Shown: positions 15,251 to 23,095, numbered from the stretch's first letter. The stretch is 27,958 nt of DNA from Clostridium sp. CAG:433 (GCA_000433675.1 FR893540.1:1-27958); one strand, 5' to 3'. Numbers and translations are program-made. Notes: generated by a model from the sequence alone, not told the origin.

Positions 15251-16531
15251 TTATTTATCTTTTTTCTTTAATTTATACTTTTTTGGTATATTTTTCATAT
15301 TTGGTTTTTCTTCTGTTATATCTAATTTTTCTTTTAATTTTTTTAACTCTTCTATTGTAAATACATTAAGTCCTACAGCAAATATAAATAAATCTTTTTT
15401 ACTTTTAAATAATTTTTCTATAAGTTTTACATCGATAAATACCGCTACTAAAATAATAAGTTTCATTTCTCTACTATTTACTATTTTTGATACTAATTTA
15501 TTTTTATCTTCCTTACTTAATTTATCTTTAAATTCATATAAAAATTCATATACATAATAAATATTTTCTTGTTTTGACATTTCTCTTGAAACCTTTGAAA
15601 CATTTTCTTTATCTAATCTATCTTTTAAAATCTTTGATACATTATATATTAATTCTGAATCATTAGTTTTTACTGCTAAATCAATAATTTTTTCTACTTG
15701 TTTTTTTGTTAAATTATCATGCATCTTACCTGCAAAGAATACAATATTTTCTTTATTTAATTCATTAAAAATACCATCTATTATTAAATCGATATTTTTT
15801 TCTGATAAACTTACATTATTTTGAATAAGAGATTTAACTATTAAGAAATTTAATGTTCTAGTATATGATGATACTATATTATCAATATCATCACCAGATA
15901 AATTACTACCCATAAATTTAATAGTATCACATATATAACTTATGTCATTCAGATTACATATTGATTTAATTAATAATGATTTATCATCACTTTCAATATC
16001 TTCACATAATAATTTATACATATAATATGAACTTGAACTTTCTGAAATAGTTTTTACAATTTTCTTAGTAGAATCAGTTAAATAACTTTTATATTTAGTC
16101 CATAAATCCATTAATAACGAATATTTTTTATCATCACATACTCTTGAAACAATACTATTTATATCAAAAAAATCAAAGAACATATCTATAAAACTTTTTG
16201 TATATTCATCATTATTGAAACTATATAAACTATTATATAACATAGATAATTCAAATACACTTTTAGATATATCTAAATCATATTTTAATAAAGCAGAAAA
16301 TGCATATACAGTTTGTGAATCGTTTGAATCAATTACTGATTGAACAAATCTCTGTCTATCCTCAGTATATAACCAATTTATTTCTGCAAAATATTTTGGA
16401 TAATCTAAATAATTTTTATAACTTAATAACTTTTCTATAATTTCATTTTTTTCTTCTTTTTCAATATCTTCATTTTTTATACAAAAATCAAGTAATTCAT
16501 AATATTTTAATTTATTTATATTTGTTTTCAA
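15251..16531 (-). CDS. Hypothetical all-helical repeat protein
   Basis: I do not recognise this gene. The likely start is TTG at 16531 (MKTNINKLKYYELLDFC), which has AGAGGGTGG immediately upstream. An ATG at 16552 would place the start inside the -10 box. The 426-residue product is rich in Leu, Ile, Lys, Asp and Ser, and appears to be almost entirely amphipathic helices of 12-20 residues separated by short turns, like HEAT/ARM or tetratricopeptide solenoids, though no consensus repeat is obvious. There is one hydrophobic stretch (ELIILVAVFIDV-type) near the C-terminus and a Lys-rich tail. It has no signal peptide. Solenoids of this kind usually mediate protein contacts; the partner is unknown. 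Confidence 0.6.
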   Translation of the reverse strand: MKTNINKLKYYELLDFCIKNEDIEKEEKNEIIEKLLSYKNYLDYPKYFAEINWLYTEDRQRFVQSVIDSNDSQTVYAFSALLKYDLDISKSVFELSMLYNSLYSFNNDEYTKSFIDMFFDFFDINSIVSRVCDDKKYSLLMDLWTKYKSYLTDSTKKIVKTISESSSSYYMYKLLCEDIESDDKSLLIKSICNLNDISYICDTIKFMGSNLSGDDIDNIVSSYTRTLNFLIVKSLIQNNVSLSEKNIDLIIDGIFNELNKENIVFFAGKMHDNLTKKQVEKIIDLAVKTNDSELIYNVSKILKDRLDKENVSKVSREMSKQENIYYVYEFLYEFKDKLSKEDKNKLVSKIVNSREMKLIILVAVFIDVKLIEKLFKSKKDLFIFAVGLNVFTIEELKKLKEKLDITEEKPNMKNIPKKYKLKKKDK

Positions 16532-16550
16532 AATAACCACCCTCTTTAAC

Positions 16551-16559
16551 ATTATATCA
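16551..16559 (-). promoter_or_regulatory. Extended -10 promoter of the helical-repeat protein gene
   Basis: The minus strand reads TGATATAAT about 20 bases before the preferred TTG start. It shows that the more upstream ATG (16552), which falls in this box, is unlikely to be the start. The -35 position lies in the stem of the pbpB terminator. Confidence 0.55.
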
Positions 16560-16560
16560 C

Positions 16561-16595
16561 TAAAAATTAAAAACTAAAGATTTTTCTTTAGTTTT
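16561..16595 (-). terminator. Intrinsic terminator of the mraZ-rsmH-ftsL-pbpB operon
   Basis: On the minus strand AAAACTAAAG and CTTTAGTTTT pair over ten positions around a six-base loop (16580-16585), and TAATTTTT follows. The TAA stop of pbpB (16588-16590) is in the stem. Confidence 0.85.
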
Positions 16596-18696
16596 CTACG
16601 TATTTATCAGTTAATTTCATATTTATTTTTGTAACTTTTCCGTTTGAATCTAATTCTACAGCATAGTCATTTACATAACCATTACCTTCTAAACTATATT
16701 CTACACCTAGAACTTTTGCCAAATTAATTGCATCTTTTCTAGAATATCCTTTAATGTTTGGAACACTTATATTATTTGAATTAGTCATAATAAATACTCT
16801 ACCATTTACTATAGTTCCAGATAATGGATATTGATTAATAACTTTTGTTCCATCGCCTAAAACTTCATATTTAATTCCGGCAACATTAAGTGCATCTTTA
16901 ACAGAATTAATATTATTATTTAAGAAGTTTGGCATTTTATAAATAGTTTTAGTATTTGAATTTACTTTTGTTATATTATAATATGTCTCAACATCTTGAA
17001 CTACCGATTTAATCATTCCTGGCATTGTATTAACACTTGCTTTATCAAGATATACATAGAATATTAATTTAGGATTATCTTTAGGATACATTCCTTCAAA
17101 TGACTTAATATAACTACCTTTTGTATATGAACTAGATCCTGCATTAACATATTCAGCAGTACCTGTTTTACCAATGATATCATATCCATCTAAATGGTAA
17201 CTAGTACCTGTTCCTTCACCATTAACGACATTATACATTAAGTCTTTCATCTTATTTACTGTTTCTATACTTGCGACTTTTGTTCCTTTTTTAGTCTTAT
17301 TTTTATAAACAGTTTTACCAGTATTTGAATCAACTATTTTTTCTACTATTGTTGGACTTAATAAATATCCATTGTTAGATATAGAAGTAAGTGCTTTTAT
17401 ATGTTGAACTGGAGTTGTTGTTATACCTTGACCAAATCCTGCAGTTGCGACCTCTATATCGTATTTAAATGATATTTTACCTGTAACTTCATTAGGAAGT
17501 TCAATACCAGTTTTAGCACCAAATCCTAGTTTTTTAAAGTACGCTAAAAGGTCATCTCTTGTTATATATTTTTGTACTAAATTTGCAATACCTATATTAG
17601 ATGATTGTAAATAACCATAATCATAAGTTATTTCGCCCCATCCATAGTTATTCCAGTCTTTAATTGTATATTCACCTATTTTCATAGTACCTGACATATA
17701 TGTATCGTCGCCCTTATATGTACCTTTTTCTAAAGCACACATATAGGTATAAGTTTTCATTGTTGAACCTGGTTCAAATGCAGTGGAAACAAGTGGATCC
17801 ATATAATTTTGTATATCTTTTATATTAGGATCAAAACTTGGCCTACTAGCAGATGCAAGTATTTTACCTGTTTTAGCATCCGCTACTATTAAACCACCTG
17901 ATGATGCTTTTGATGATTCAAAATAGTTGTTAAGCGCTCTTTCTACTATCATTTGAACATTACTATCTATTGTAAGATATATATTCATTCCATCTATTTT
18001 ATCTATTCTAATTTCAGGACTACCACTACTATCTATTAATTTATATCCATTGGCATCAGTTTGATATTCAAGTGATCCATTAGTACCTGTTAATTTATCA
18101 TTGTAATATTGTTCTATTCCCATTTCTCCTGTCATTTCACCATTTTCATTAGTTGTAACATAACCTAATGTATAGGATGCGAAATCAAGATTAGGATAAT
18201 ATCTTTTACTTGTACTAACAAAGTCAATACCTGGTAATTTTAATTTTTCTATTTGTTCTTTTTGTAATTCAGTAAGTCCTTTACCACCTGGACCTAATTC
18301 TACTTGATAAAGTCCTTTTTGATTTAAAAGTTCATATATTCTATCAACACTCATATTAATTATTGGTGATAATTTTTCTGCGGTCATTTTTTTGTCTACT
18401 ACATGCATTGGGGTTCTAGAATTTTTACTTCTACTTTTATCAAGATATGCGATTATATTATATGAATCTACTGTTTGAGCAAGTACTTCACCATTTGAAT
18501 CATATATTGAACCTCTTGTTGCATATAATGTTTCTTTTTTTGTATTTCTATTCTTAGCAAATTCAGATAAGTTAATTCCATCTATTGTAGTTGCTAGATT
18601 AAGATATATTAATCTTGCTATTATTACAAAAAATAAAAAGAAGAAGGAGATGAATATAACAATTTGTACTTTATTCACTCTTTTCCTTCTTCTCAT
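16588..18696 (-). CDS. pbpB: Class B penicillin-binding protein, division transpeptidase with PASTA domains
   Basis: This septal peptidoglycan transpeptidase (PBP2B/FtsI type) has 702 residues. A basic N-terminus and one membrane helix (about 10-33) anchor it. The PBP dimerisation domain starts at ATRGSIYDSNGEVLA. The transpeptidase domain has all three catalytic motifs: STMK (nucleophile Ser311), SSN (365-367) and KTGT (510-513). Two PASTA-like domains occupy about 580-640 and 640-702 (MPNFLNNN and VPNIKGYS openings). The product acts at the division site outside the membrane. It follows ftsL by 13 bases in the mraZ-rsmH-ftsL-pbpB order normal for Firmicutes. Its TAA stop is inside the terminator stem. 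Confidence 0.95.
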   Translation of the reverse strand: MRRRKRVNKVQIVIFISFFFLFFVIIARLIYLNLATTIDGINLSEFAKNRNTKKETLYATRGSIYDSNGEVLAQTVDSYNIIAYLDKSRSKNSRTPMHVVDKKMTAEKLSPIINMSVDRIYELLNQKGLYQVELGPGGKGLTELQKEQIEKLKLPGIDFVSTSKRYYPNLDFASYTLGYVTTNENGEMTGEMGIEQYYNDKLTGTNGSLEYQTDANGYKLIDSSGSPEIRIDKIDGMNIYLTIDSNVQMIVERALNNYFESSKASSGGLIVADAKTGKILASASRPSFDPNIKDIQNYMDPLVSTAFEPGSTMKTYTYMCALEKGTYKGDDTYMSGTMKIGEYTIKDWNNYGWGEITYDYGYLQSSNIGIANLVQKYITRDDLLAYFKKLGFGAKTGIELPNEVTGKISFKYDIEVATAGFGQGITTTPVQHIKALTSISNNGYLLSPTIVEKIVDSNTGKTVYKNKTKKGTKVASIETVNKMKDLMYNVVNGEGTGTSYHLDGYDIIGKTGTAEYVNAGSSSYTKGSYIKSFEGMYPKDNPKLIFYVYLDKASVNTMPGMIKSVVQDVETYYNITKVNSNTKTIYKMPNFLNNNINSVKDALNVAGIKYEVLGDGTKVINQYPLSGTIVNGRVFIMTNSNNISVPNIKGYSRKDAINLAKVLGVEYSLEGNGYVNDYAVELDSNGKVTKINMKLTDKYVEN

Positions 18697-18709
18697 TTTT
18701 ACACGTCCT

Positions 18710-19012
18710 TTACTGATTGTTTATTATTACAATATTACCATTATTATACGCTAAACCTTCATTATTTGCAACTGCTTGTATATTTTCTAGAGATGCAAGT
18801 TCATTTATTTTCATTGAAAGACTTTGGTTTGTTTTTTCTTGTTTAGTAACTTCTTTACCTAGCTTTTCAACTTCTACATTTATTGATGATAACGATATTT
18901 TAGCAAAGAAACTAACAACCCATAAGCATAATAATAAGCATGTTCCAAAGGCAATATACTTTCTTTGTGCTCTTTGCATTTTCATTATATTTTTCTTTTT
19001 ATTCTTTTTCAT
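18710..19012 (-). CDS. ftsL: Cell division protein FtsL
   Basis: This 100-residue bitopic protein has a basic cytoplasmic N-terminus, one membrane helix (about residues 20-42) and a coiled-coil-like segment (about 45-78, KLGKEVTKQEKTNQSLSMKI), then a short tail. This is the FtsL/DivIC architecture. FtsL pairs with DivIC and helps activate the septal transpeptidase complex. Sequence conservation in the family is low, so the identification rests on this layout and on the position between rsmH and pbpB, which is diagnostic. It is 13 bases downstream of rsmH, in the same operon. Confidence 0.9.
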   Translation of the reverse strand: MKKNKKKNIMKMQRAQRKYIAFGTCLLLCLWVVSFFAKISLSSINVEVEKLGKEVTKQEKTNQSLSMKINELASLENIQAVANNEGLAYNNGNIVIINNQ

Positions 19013-19025
19013 ATTATCATCCCTT

Positions 19026-19946
19026 TTACATTTTTTCTGCTACTCTAAGTATTGAACTTCTTGATCTATTATTATCTTCAAGCTCTTTTTTACTTGGTTT
19101 TATTTTTGCAATTAATTTTAATTCAGGTCTATATTCTAAAGGAATATCTTTATCAGGTAATCCCTTAAATATACTATCCATTTCACTTTTTTCTTTAAAT
19201 ATATTTTTACATATCCTATCTTCAAGAGAATGGAATGTAATAACACATATTCTTCCACCAGGATTAAGCATATCAATCGCATCATTTAATGCTTTTGTAA
19301 ATACATCTAATTCCTTATTTACTTCAATTCTTATTGCTTGAAATACTTTTCTTGCTGGATGATGTGTTCTTCTATATTTTTCTGGAACACTTTCTCTTAT
19401 TATTTCAGTAAGCTCTAATGTAGTTTCTATTTTCTTATTTTCTCTTTCTCTTACTATTGCGTTTGCGATTGATCTAGAATATTTTTCTTCACCATATTTA
19501 AAGAATATTATTTCTAATTCTTCTTTTGAATAATCATTAACTACATCATATGCACTAAAACTTTGATCTGTATCCATTCTCATATCAAGTTTAGCATCTT
19601 TATGAAAACTAAATCCTCTTTCAGCTTCATCTAGTTGTACACTTGATACTCCTAAATCAAATAAAATGCCATCTACTTTTTCTATACCTCTTTTATTTAA
19701 TTCAGATTTTATAAATGCGAAATTACTTTTTATAATCTCGTAATTACCACTTATTTGATCAAGAATCTTTTTACTATAATTGATAGCTTCCCCATCTTGA
19801 TCAAAGGCGAATAGTTTTCCCTTTTTTATTCTTTTTAATATCTCTTTACTGTGACCTGCAAAACCTAAAGTACAATCAACATATATTCCATCTTCTTTAA
19901 TATTTAAATTTTCTATTGATTCATTTAATAATACACTAACATGCAC
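19026..19946 (-). CDS. rsmH: 16S rRNA (cytosine(1402)-N(4))-methyltransferase RsmH (MraW)
   Basis: The enzyme methylates N4 of C1402 in the 16S rRNA decoding centre using S-adenosylmethionine. The 306-residue protein has the typical start MHVSVLLNES, the AdoMet motif VDCTLGFAGHS, FAFDQD, GILFDLGVSSVQLD, RIEVNKELD, ITFHSLEDRI, and the C-terminal RSRSSILRV signature. All hallmark segments are present and the length is normal. The gene overlaps mraZ by eleven bases (the ATG lies within the last codons of mraZ), so the two are translationally coupled in the mraZ operon. Confidence 0.97.
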   Translation of the reverse strand: MHVSVLLNESIENLNIKEDGIYVDCTLGFAGHSKEILKRIKKGKLFAFDQDGEAINYSKKILDQISGNYEIIKSNFAFIKSELNKRGIEKVDGILFDLGVSSVQLDEAERGFSFHKDAKLDMRMDTDQSFSAYDVVNDYSKEELEIIFFKYGEEKYSRSIANAIVRERENKKIETTLELTEIIRESVPEKYRRTHHPARKVFQAIRIEVNKELDVFTKALNDAIDMLNPGGRICVITFHSLEDRICKNIFKEKSEMDSIFKGLPDKDIPLEYRPELKLIAKIKPSKKELEDNNRSRSSILRVAEKM

Positions 19947-20364
19947 TGAACAAATTCTCCGCTATATCACTAAAATTTTCAATATTATTATTAAAGAAGT
20001 TATTAAATTTGTCTTCTGACCATATTTCAAGTCTATCGTTAACACCTAATATTACGCATTCTTTTGTTATTCCTGCATAACTAGAAAGTGTATTTACTAT
20101 GTTGACTCTACCATTTTTATCAAGTTCACATTCTGTCGCACCAGATAAGAACATTCTCATAAATGTACGGGCATCTTTACTTGTGAAAGGAAGTTCTTTT
20201 AGTTTATCTATTATTTTATTCCATTCTTCCATAGAATAAACGAATAAACATTCTTCTATTCCTCTAGTTATTACGAACTTTTCGCCCAGTTCATATCTAA
20301 ACTTAGATGGAATTATTAATCTTCCTTTTTCATCAATATTATGATGATACTCACCCATAAACAT
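19936..20364 (-). CDS. mraZ: Transcriptional regulator MraZ
   Basis: The AbrB-like DNA-binding protein forms a ring and regulates the division/cell-wall operon that it heads. The best start is the ATG at 20364 (MFMGEYHHNIDEKGRLIIPS), which matches the family's universal N-terminus and has a GGGGG ribosome site. Two upstream ATGs in the same frame fall in or before that site. The product of 142 residues holds two SpoVT/AbrB-like repeats, each with a DxKGR core: DEKGRLIIPSKFR near residue 12, and DKNGRVNI in the second. Four TGGNN repeats upstream are its probable operators. The 3' end overlaps rsmH. Confidence 0.97.
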   Translation of the reverse strand: MFMGEYHHNIDEKGRLIIPSKFRYELGEKFVITRGIEECLFVYSMEEWNKIIDKLKELPFTSKDARTFMRMFLSGATECELDKNGRVNIVNTLSSYAGITKECVILGVNDRLEIWSEDKFNNFFNNNIENFSDIAENLFSAC

Positions 20365-20371
20365 AGGCATC

Positions 20372-20406
20372 CCCCACATCTAACCACTTTGTCCCACTGG
20401 TTACCA
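20372..20406 (-). promoter_or_regulatory. MraZ-binding repeats (four TGGNN units at 10-bp spacing)
   Basis: The minus strand has TGGTA (20402-20406), TGGGA (20392-20396), TGGTT (20382-20386) and TGGGG (20372-20376), each starting exactly ten bases after the one before. This matches the known direct-repeat operators of MraZ, read once per helical turn. The last unit also forms the ribosome site, and the first lies at the transcription start, so binding would block the operon. Confidence 0.85.
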
Positions 20407-20408
20407 TT

Positions 20409-20437
20409 ATTATACTATTTAGATAAATATTTGTCTA
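20409..20437 (-). promoter_or_regulatory. Promoter of the mraZ operon
   Basis: The minus strand has TAGACA (20432-20437), a 17-base spacer and a perfect TATAAT (20409-20414). Transcription should start near 20402, at the first MraZ repeat. Confidence 0.75.
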
Positions 20438-20457
20438 CACATACAACAAAAAACTAC

Positions 20458-20486
20458 AAAAAAAAGAATAGTTTACACTATTCTTT
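20458..20486 (-). terminator. Intrinsic terminator of nfo
   Basis: On the minus strand AAAGAATAGT and ACTATTCTTT (20477-20486 and 20463-20472) pair over ten positions with a four-base loop, then a T-run follows. Confidence 0.88.
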
Positions 20487-20497
20487 ACATAAAATTA

Positions 20498-21400
20498 TTA
20501 TTTATTATTTCTGATTTTTTCTATCATATCTTTATCAAAAGTTTTGTTTTTTATCATTTCTATTTCATATTTATAAGGTGGATATACTTTTTCTTTTGAG
20601 TCATCACTTTTTGTTACATAAGGTGTTTCTAGTATTTTAGGAATATTTTCAAATCTTTCATCATATATAACATTTATTAAATTATCAAAACCAATTGTTC
20701 CAAATCCTATATTTGCATGTCTATCCTTATGTGAACTAATAGTATTTAAACTATCATTTACGTGTATACATCCTATTTTTGAAATACCTATTTTCTTATC
20801 AAAATCTTCTATATATTCATTAAATTTACTTATATCAATACCTGAATCATTTAAGTGACATGTATCTAAACATACACCTAAATTTTTACTATTAACATTA
20901 TCTATAATATATTTAATTTCATCAGTTGTTTTGCCAAGCTCACTACCTTTTCCAGCCATTGTCTCAATTAATATTGTTACACCTTTATCTTCACTTAGTA
21001 TATTTTTTAAAGCAAATACAATATTATCAAGTCCTTTTTCTTCTCCAAGTCCAACATGACTACCTGGATGAAGTACTATATTTTTTATACCTAAAGTAGC
21101 ACATCTATCTATTTCTTGTTTTAAGAAATTTATTGAAAAATCATAAGACTTAGTATCATTAGCAAGATTTATTATATATGGAGCATGTACTATTACTTTA
21201 GACTTATCTATATTATTTTCTTCCATTAATTTATCTGCTTCTTTAATTTTTTCTAAATTTAGTTCACTTCTATTTGTATTTTGTGGAGCACCTGTATAAA
21301 ACATAAATGTATTTGCATTATAACTGATTGCTTCTTTTACGCTTTTAACTAATTGTTCATCTTTGTTAAAGGATACATGTGATCCTATTATTAATTTCAT
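20498..21400 (-). CDS. nfo: Endonuclease IV (apurinic/apyrimidinic endonuclease)
   Basis: This base-excision-repair enzyme cleaves DNA 5' to abasic sites using a trinuclear zinc centre. The best start is the ATG at 21400 (MKLIIGSHVSF), preceded by GGTGAT. An ATG 12 bases upstream overlaps that ribosome site. The 300-residue product has the expected ligand segments: SHVSF, HAPYIINLA, LHPGSHVG, LIETMAGKGSELG, CLDTCHLNDSG, IHVNDSLN followed by HKDRHANIGFGTIG, and a final LETP. The set is complete, so it should be active. A strong terminator follows (20458-20486) and an extended -10 promoter precedes it. Confidence 0.97.
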   Translation of the reverse strand: MKLIIGSHVSFNKDEQLVKSVKEAISYNANTFMFYTGAPQNTNRSELNLEKIKEADKLMEENNIDKSKVIVHAPYIINLANDTKSYDFSINFLKQEIDRCATLGIKNIVLHPGSHVGLGEEKGLDNIVFALKNILSEDKGVTILIETMAGKGSELGKTTDEIKYIIDNVNSKNLGVCLDTCHLNDSGIDISKFNEYIEDFDKKIGISKIGCIHVNDSLNTISSHKDRHANIGFGTIGFDNLINVIYDERFENIPKILETPYVTKSDDSKEKVYPPYKYEIEMIKNKTFDKDMIEKIRNNK

Positions 21401-21416
21401 TTTTATCACCATAATA

Positions 21417-21446
21417 ATTATAACATAAAAAAAATACTTTTTTCAA
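21417..21446 (-). promoter_or_regulatory. Promoter of nfo, overlapping the pilin terminator
   Basis: The minus strand has TTGAAA (21441-21446), an 18-base spacer and TATAAT (21417-21422) with extended TG. The -35 lies in the loop and arm of the terminator of the upstream pilin gene. Confidence 0.6.
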
Positions 21447-21454
21447 AGTATTTT
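21427..21454 (-). terminator. Intrinsic terminator of the pilin-like gene
   Basis: On the minus strand AAAATACTTT and AAAGTATTTT pair over ten positions (21445-21454 and 21431-21440) with a TTTC-type loop, followed by more Ts. The stop codon abuts the stem. Confidence 0.82.
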
Positions 21455-21870
21455 TATCCAGCATATGTTGTAGAACAATTACCATTTGTACAAGTTATAG
21501 TTGCTGCTGGTTGGTTAGCAAATTGACCTTTACCAGTTACTTTAACAGAACCTGCACCTGCACATGTAACTTCAGTATCATCACTTGATATATCAGCAAC
21601 TGATTTTAATGAATCAACTATTGATGTATCACTTGCGGCAGTACAAACTGTTGAAATACTAAAATTAGATGAAGTTAAACCTGTAGTTGTTGTAGCTTCT
21701 CCTAGTTCAATTCCTTCTTCAATTAATTTAACATTGCTCTTCCAAGCTGAATCTCTTGAGCTTTGAATAACATTTAATATTTGTGGTACTGCAATTACCA
21801 TAATTATAGCAAGTATAACGATTACTGCTAATAGTTCAATTAATGTAAAACCTTTTTTATTATTTTTCAT
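21454..21870 (-). CDS. Type IV pilin-like (prepilin/ComGC-type) protein
   Basis: The 138-residue protein begins KKGFTLIELLAVIVILAIIM, a class III prepilin signal: cleavage after Gly7 and methylation of Phe8 by prepilin peptidase, with Glu12 conserved. The hydrophobic helix continues to about residue 33. The globular part has four Cys (76, 103, 127, 132), probably forming two disulfides outside the cell, and many Thr, Ser and Ala, which raises its local GC above its neighbours. No other pilus gene is nearby, so assembly would rely on machinery elsewhere. It has its own promoter and terminator. ComGC-type competence pilin, minor pilin or adhesive pilin are all possible. Confidence 0.88.
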   Translation of the reverse strand: MKNNKKGFTLIELLAVIVILAIIMVIAVPQILNVIQSSRDSAWKSNVKLIEEGIELGEATTTTGLTSSNFSISTVCTAASDTSIVDSLKSVADISSDDTEVTCAGAGSVKVTGKGQFANQPAATITCTNGNCSTTYAG

Positions 21871-21905
21871 AGTGTCTTACTTCTCCCTTCCTATATTACA
21901 ATTTA

Positions 21906-21934
21906 ATATTATCATTTTATTATTTTATAGTCAA
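21906..21934 (-). promoter_or_regulatory. Promoter of the pilin-like gene
   Basis: The minus strand has TTGACT (21929-21934), a 17-base spacer and TAATAT (21906-21911), followed by GGAAGGGAG before the ATG at 21870. Confidence 0.55.
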
Positions 21935-21965
21935 TAGTTTTATAAATAGTTTACACAATTATTAT

Positions 21966-22511
21966 TTACTTTTTTTCTGTATATATACTAACTTTTCTAT
22001 AACCATACACTCTTTGTCTTTCTACAGTAAAATACTCTGTAGATATATCTTCATTTTGATATTCACAAATTACTATTCCACCTTTTCTTAATAATTTTTT
22101 TCTATATATTAATTTTAATATTTGCGTAATAACATGGTTATCATATGGTGGATCTAGAAATATAATATTAAACTTTATTCTATTTACTCTATAATATTCA
22201 ATAGCATCTTCATAATCTTTTTTTATTACATCTGCCTTATCCATTACACCAAACTTTTCTAAATTGCTTTTTATAATTTTTACTGCAACTGGATTTTTAT
22301 CATTAAAATAAACTTTTTTTGCACCATTACTTATTGCTTCTATTCCAAGATTTCCAGTTCCCGCAAATAAATCAAGACACACACTATCTTTTATATAATC
22401 TTGTATAATCGCAAACATAGATTCTTTTACCCTATCCATTGTAGGTCTTGTTCCATCTATTGTATAACCTTTTATTTCTCTTCCCCTTAAAAAACCACTT
22501 ATAACTTTCAT
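21966..22511 (-). CDS. rsmD: 16S rRNA (guanine(966)-N(2))-methyltransferase RsmD
   Basis: The enzyme methylates N2 of G966 in 16S rRNA. The best start is the ATG at 22511 (MKVISGFLRGREI), preceded by GGTGAT; an ATG 12 bases upstream lies before that site. The 181-residue product has RPTMDRVKESMFAII, the AdoMet motif LDLFAGTGNLGIEA, VYFNDKNPVAV, and the catalytic DPPY (FLDPPYDN). In Bacillus the same gene (ylbH) follows ylbD-ylbE-ylbF-ylbG, and here it follows ylbD-ylbE-ylbF with ylbG missing. coaD, the usual next gene, is also absent. A promoter of its own (22539-22567) starts in the preceding terminator. Confidence 0.96.
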   Translation of the reverse strand: MKVISGFLRGREIKGYTIDGTRPTMDRVKESMFAIIQDYIKDSVCLDLFAGTGNLGIEAISNGAKKVYFNDKNPVAVKIIKSNLEKFGVMDKADVIKKDYEDAIEYYRVNRIKFNIIFLDPPYDNHVITQILKLIYRKKLLRKGGIVICEYQNEDISTEYFTVERQRVYGYRKVSIYTEKK

Positions 22512-22538
22512 ATATATCACCACTTACTTCTTATATAT

Positions 22539-22567
22539 ATTATACTCAAAAAAAGCTAGATTAACAA
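22539..22567 (-). promoter_or_regulatory. Promoter of rsmD, overlapping the ylbF terminator
   Basis: The minus strand has TTGTTA (22562-22567), a 17-base spacer and TATAAT (22539-22544). The -35 lies in the loop and arm of the preceding hairpin. Confidence 0.55.
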
Positions 22568-22580
22568 GAATTAATCTAGC
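22548..22580 (-). terminator. Intrinsic terminator of ylbD-ylbE-ylbF
   Basis: GCTAGATTAA and TTAATCTAGC (22555-22564 and 22571-22580) form a perfect ten-pair stem with a six-base loop; seven Ts follow on the minus strand. The ylbF TAA is in the stem. Confidence 0.9.
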
Positions 22581-22864
22581 ACACTTAATATTATATTATT
22601 TATATTTATAGATAAAAGTCTCAAATTGTTTTGAATTTTTAAATATTCCTTTAATTCATCGATATTAAATAACTTTTTTCTTAAAGACATTATTTCATCA
22701 TCTAATGTATTATTTTCTATATATAGTTTCTTATTTTTTTCAAATTCACTCATAAGATTTAAATATTCCTTATTAGAGTTTAATTTATCCTTTAACTCTT
22801 TCATTCTTACTATATCTTCTATTTTATCTAATTTTTCTATTATTCTATTTGTTTCTTCTATCAT
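22571..22864 (-). CDS. ylbF: YlbF/YmcA family protein
   Basis: The 97-residue protein is predicted to be all helical (MIEETNRIIEKLDKIEDIVRMKELKDKL...) and fits the YlbF/YmcA family. In Bacillus subtilis, YlbF, YmcA and YaaT form a complex (the Y-complex) that works with RNase Y in mRNA maturation and affects competence, biofilm formation and sporulation. The family call rests on length, helical pattern and the conserved ylbD-ylbE-ylbF-rsmD order. GAGGAAAAGT precedes the ATG. Its TAA stop lies in the arm of the terminator hairpin that separates it from rsmD. Confidence 0.8.
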   Translation of the reverse strand: MIEETNRIIEKLDKIEDIVRMKELKDKLNSNKEYLNLMSEFEKNKKLYIENNTLDDEIMSLRKKLFNIDELKEYLKIQNNLRLLSININNIILSVLD

Positions 22865-22873
22865 ACTTTTCCT

Positions 22874-23095
22874 CTACTTTAATACATTCATAAATGTTCT
22901 TAATAAATCTAATTTTTCTGAAATATCATTTATTTTATCAGAAGCCGTTAATTTATACTTTTCTTTCATTTCTCTTTCCATTTCACTTAAAAGACCTGGA
23001 TTTCTATTTAAATATTTGTACCAATAAGAATTTTCTCTAATATACTTTTGAAGAAGATAATTATTTTTTATTTTAAATTGTACATCTAATTTCAT
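22874..23095 (-). CDS. ylbE: YlbE-like protein
   Basis: The 73-residue protein contains IRENSYWYKYLNRNPGLLSEMEREMKEKYK, which matches the YlbE-like family pattern (IRExPxWYRxLxRxP followed by a charged helix). The function of the family is unknown. It overlaps ylbD by one base (TAATG) and is followed by ylbF after nine bases, so the three are co-transcribed and coupled. The order is the same as in Bacillus, which supports the assignment of all three genes. Confidence 0.8.
   Translation of the reverse strand: MKLDVQFKIKNNYLLQKYIRENSYWYKYLNRNPGLLSEMEREMKEKYKLTASDKINDISEKLDLLRTFMNVLK

Noticed and set aside
18717..19341. Plus-strand open frames opposite ftsL and rsmH
   Set aside because: They are antisense to well-identified conserved genes and give Ser/Phe-rich low-complexity products typical of shadows in AT-rich DNA.
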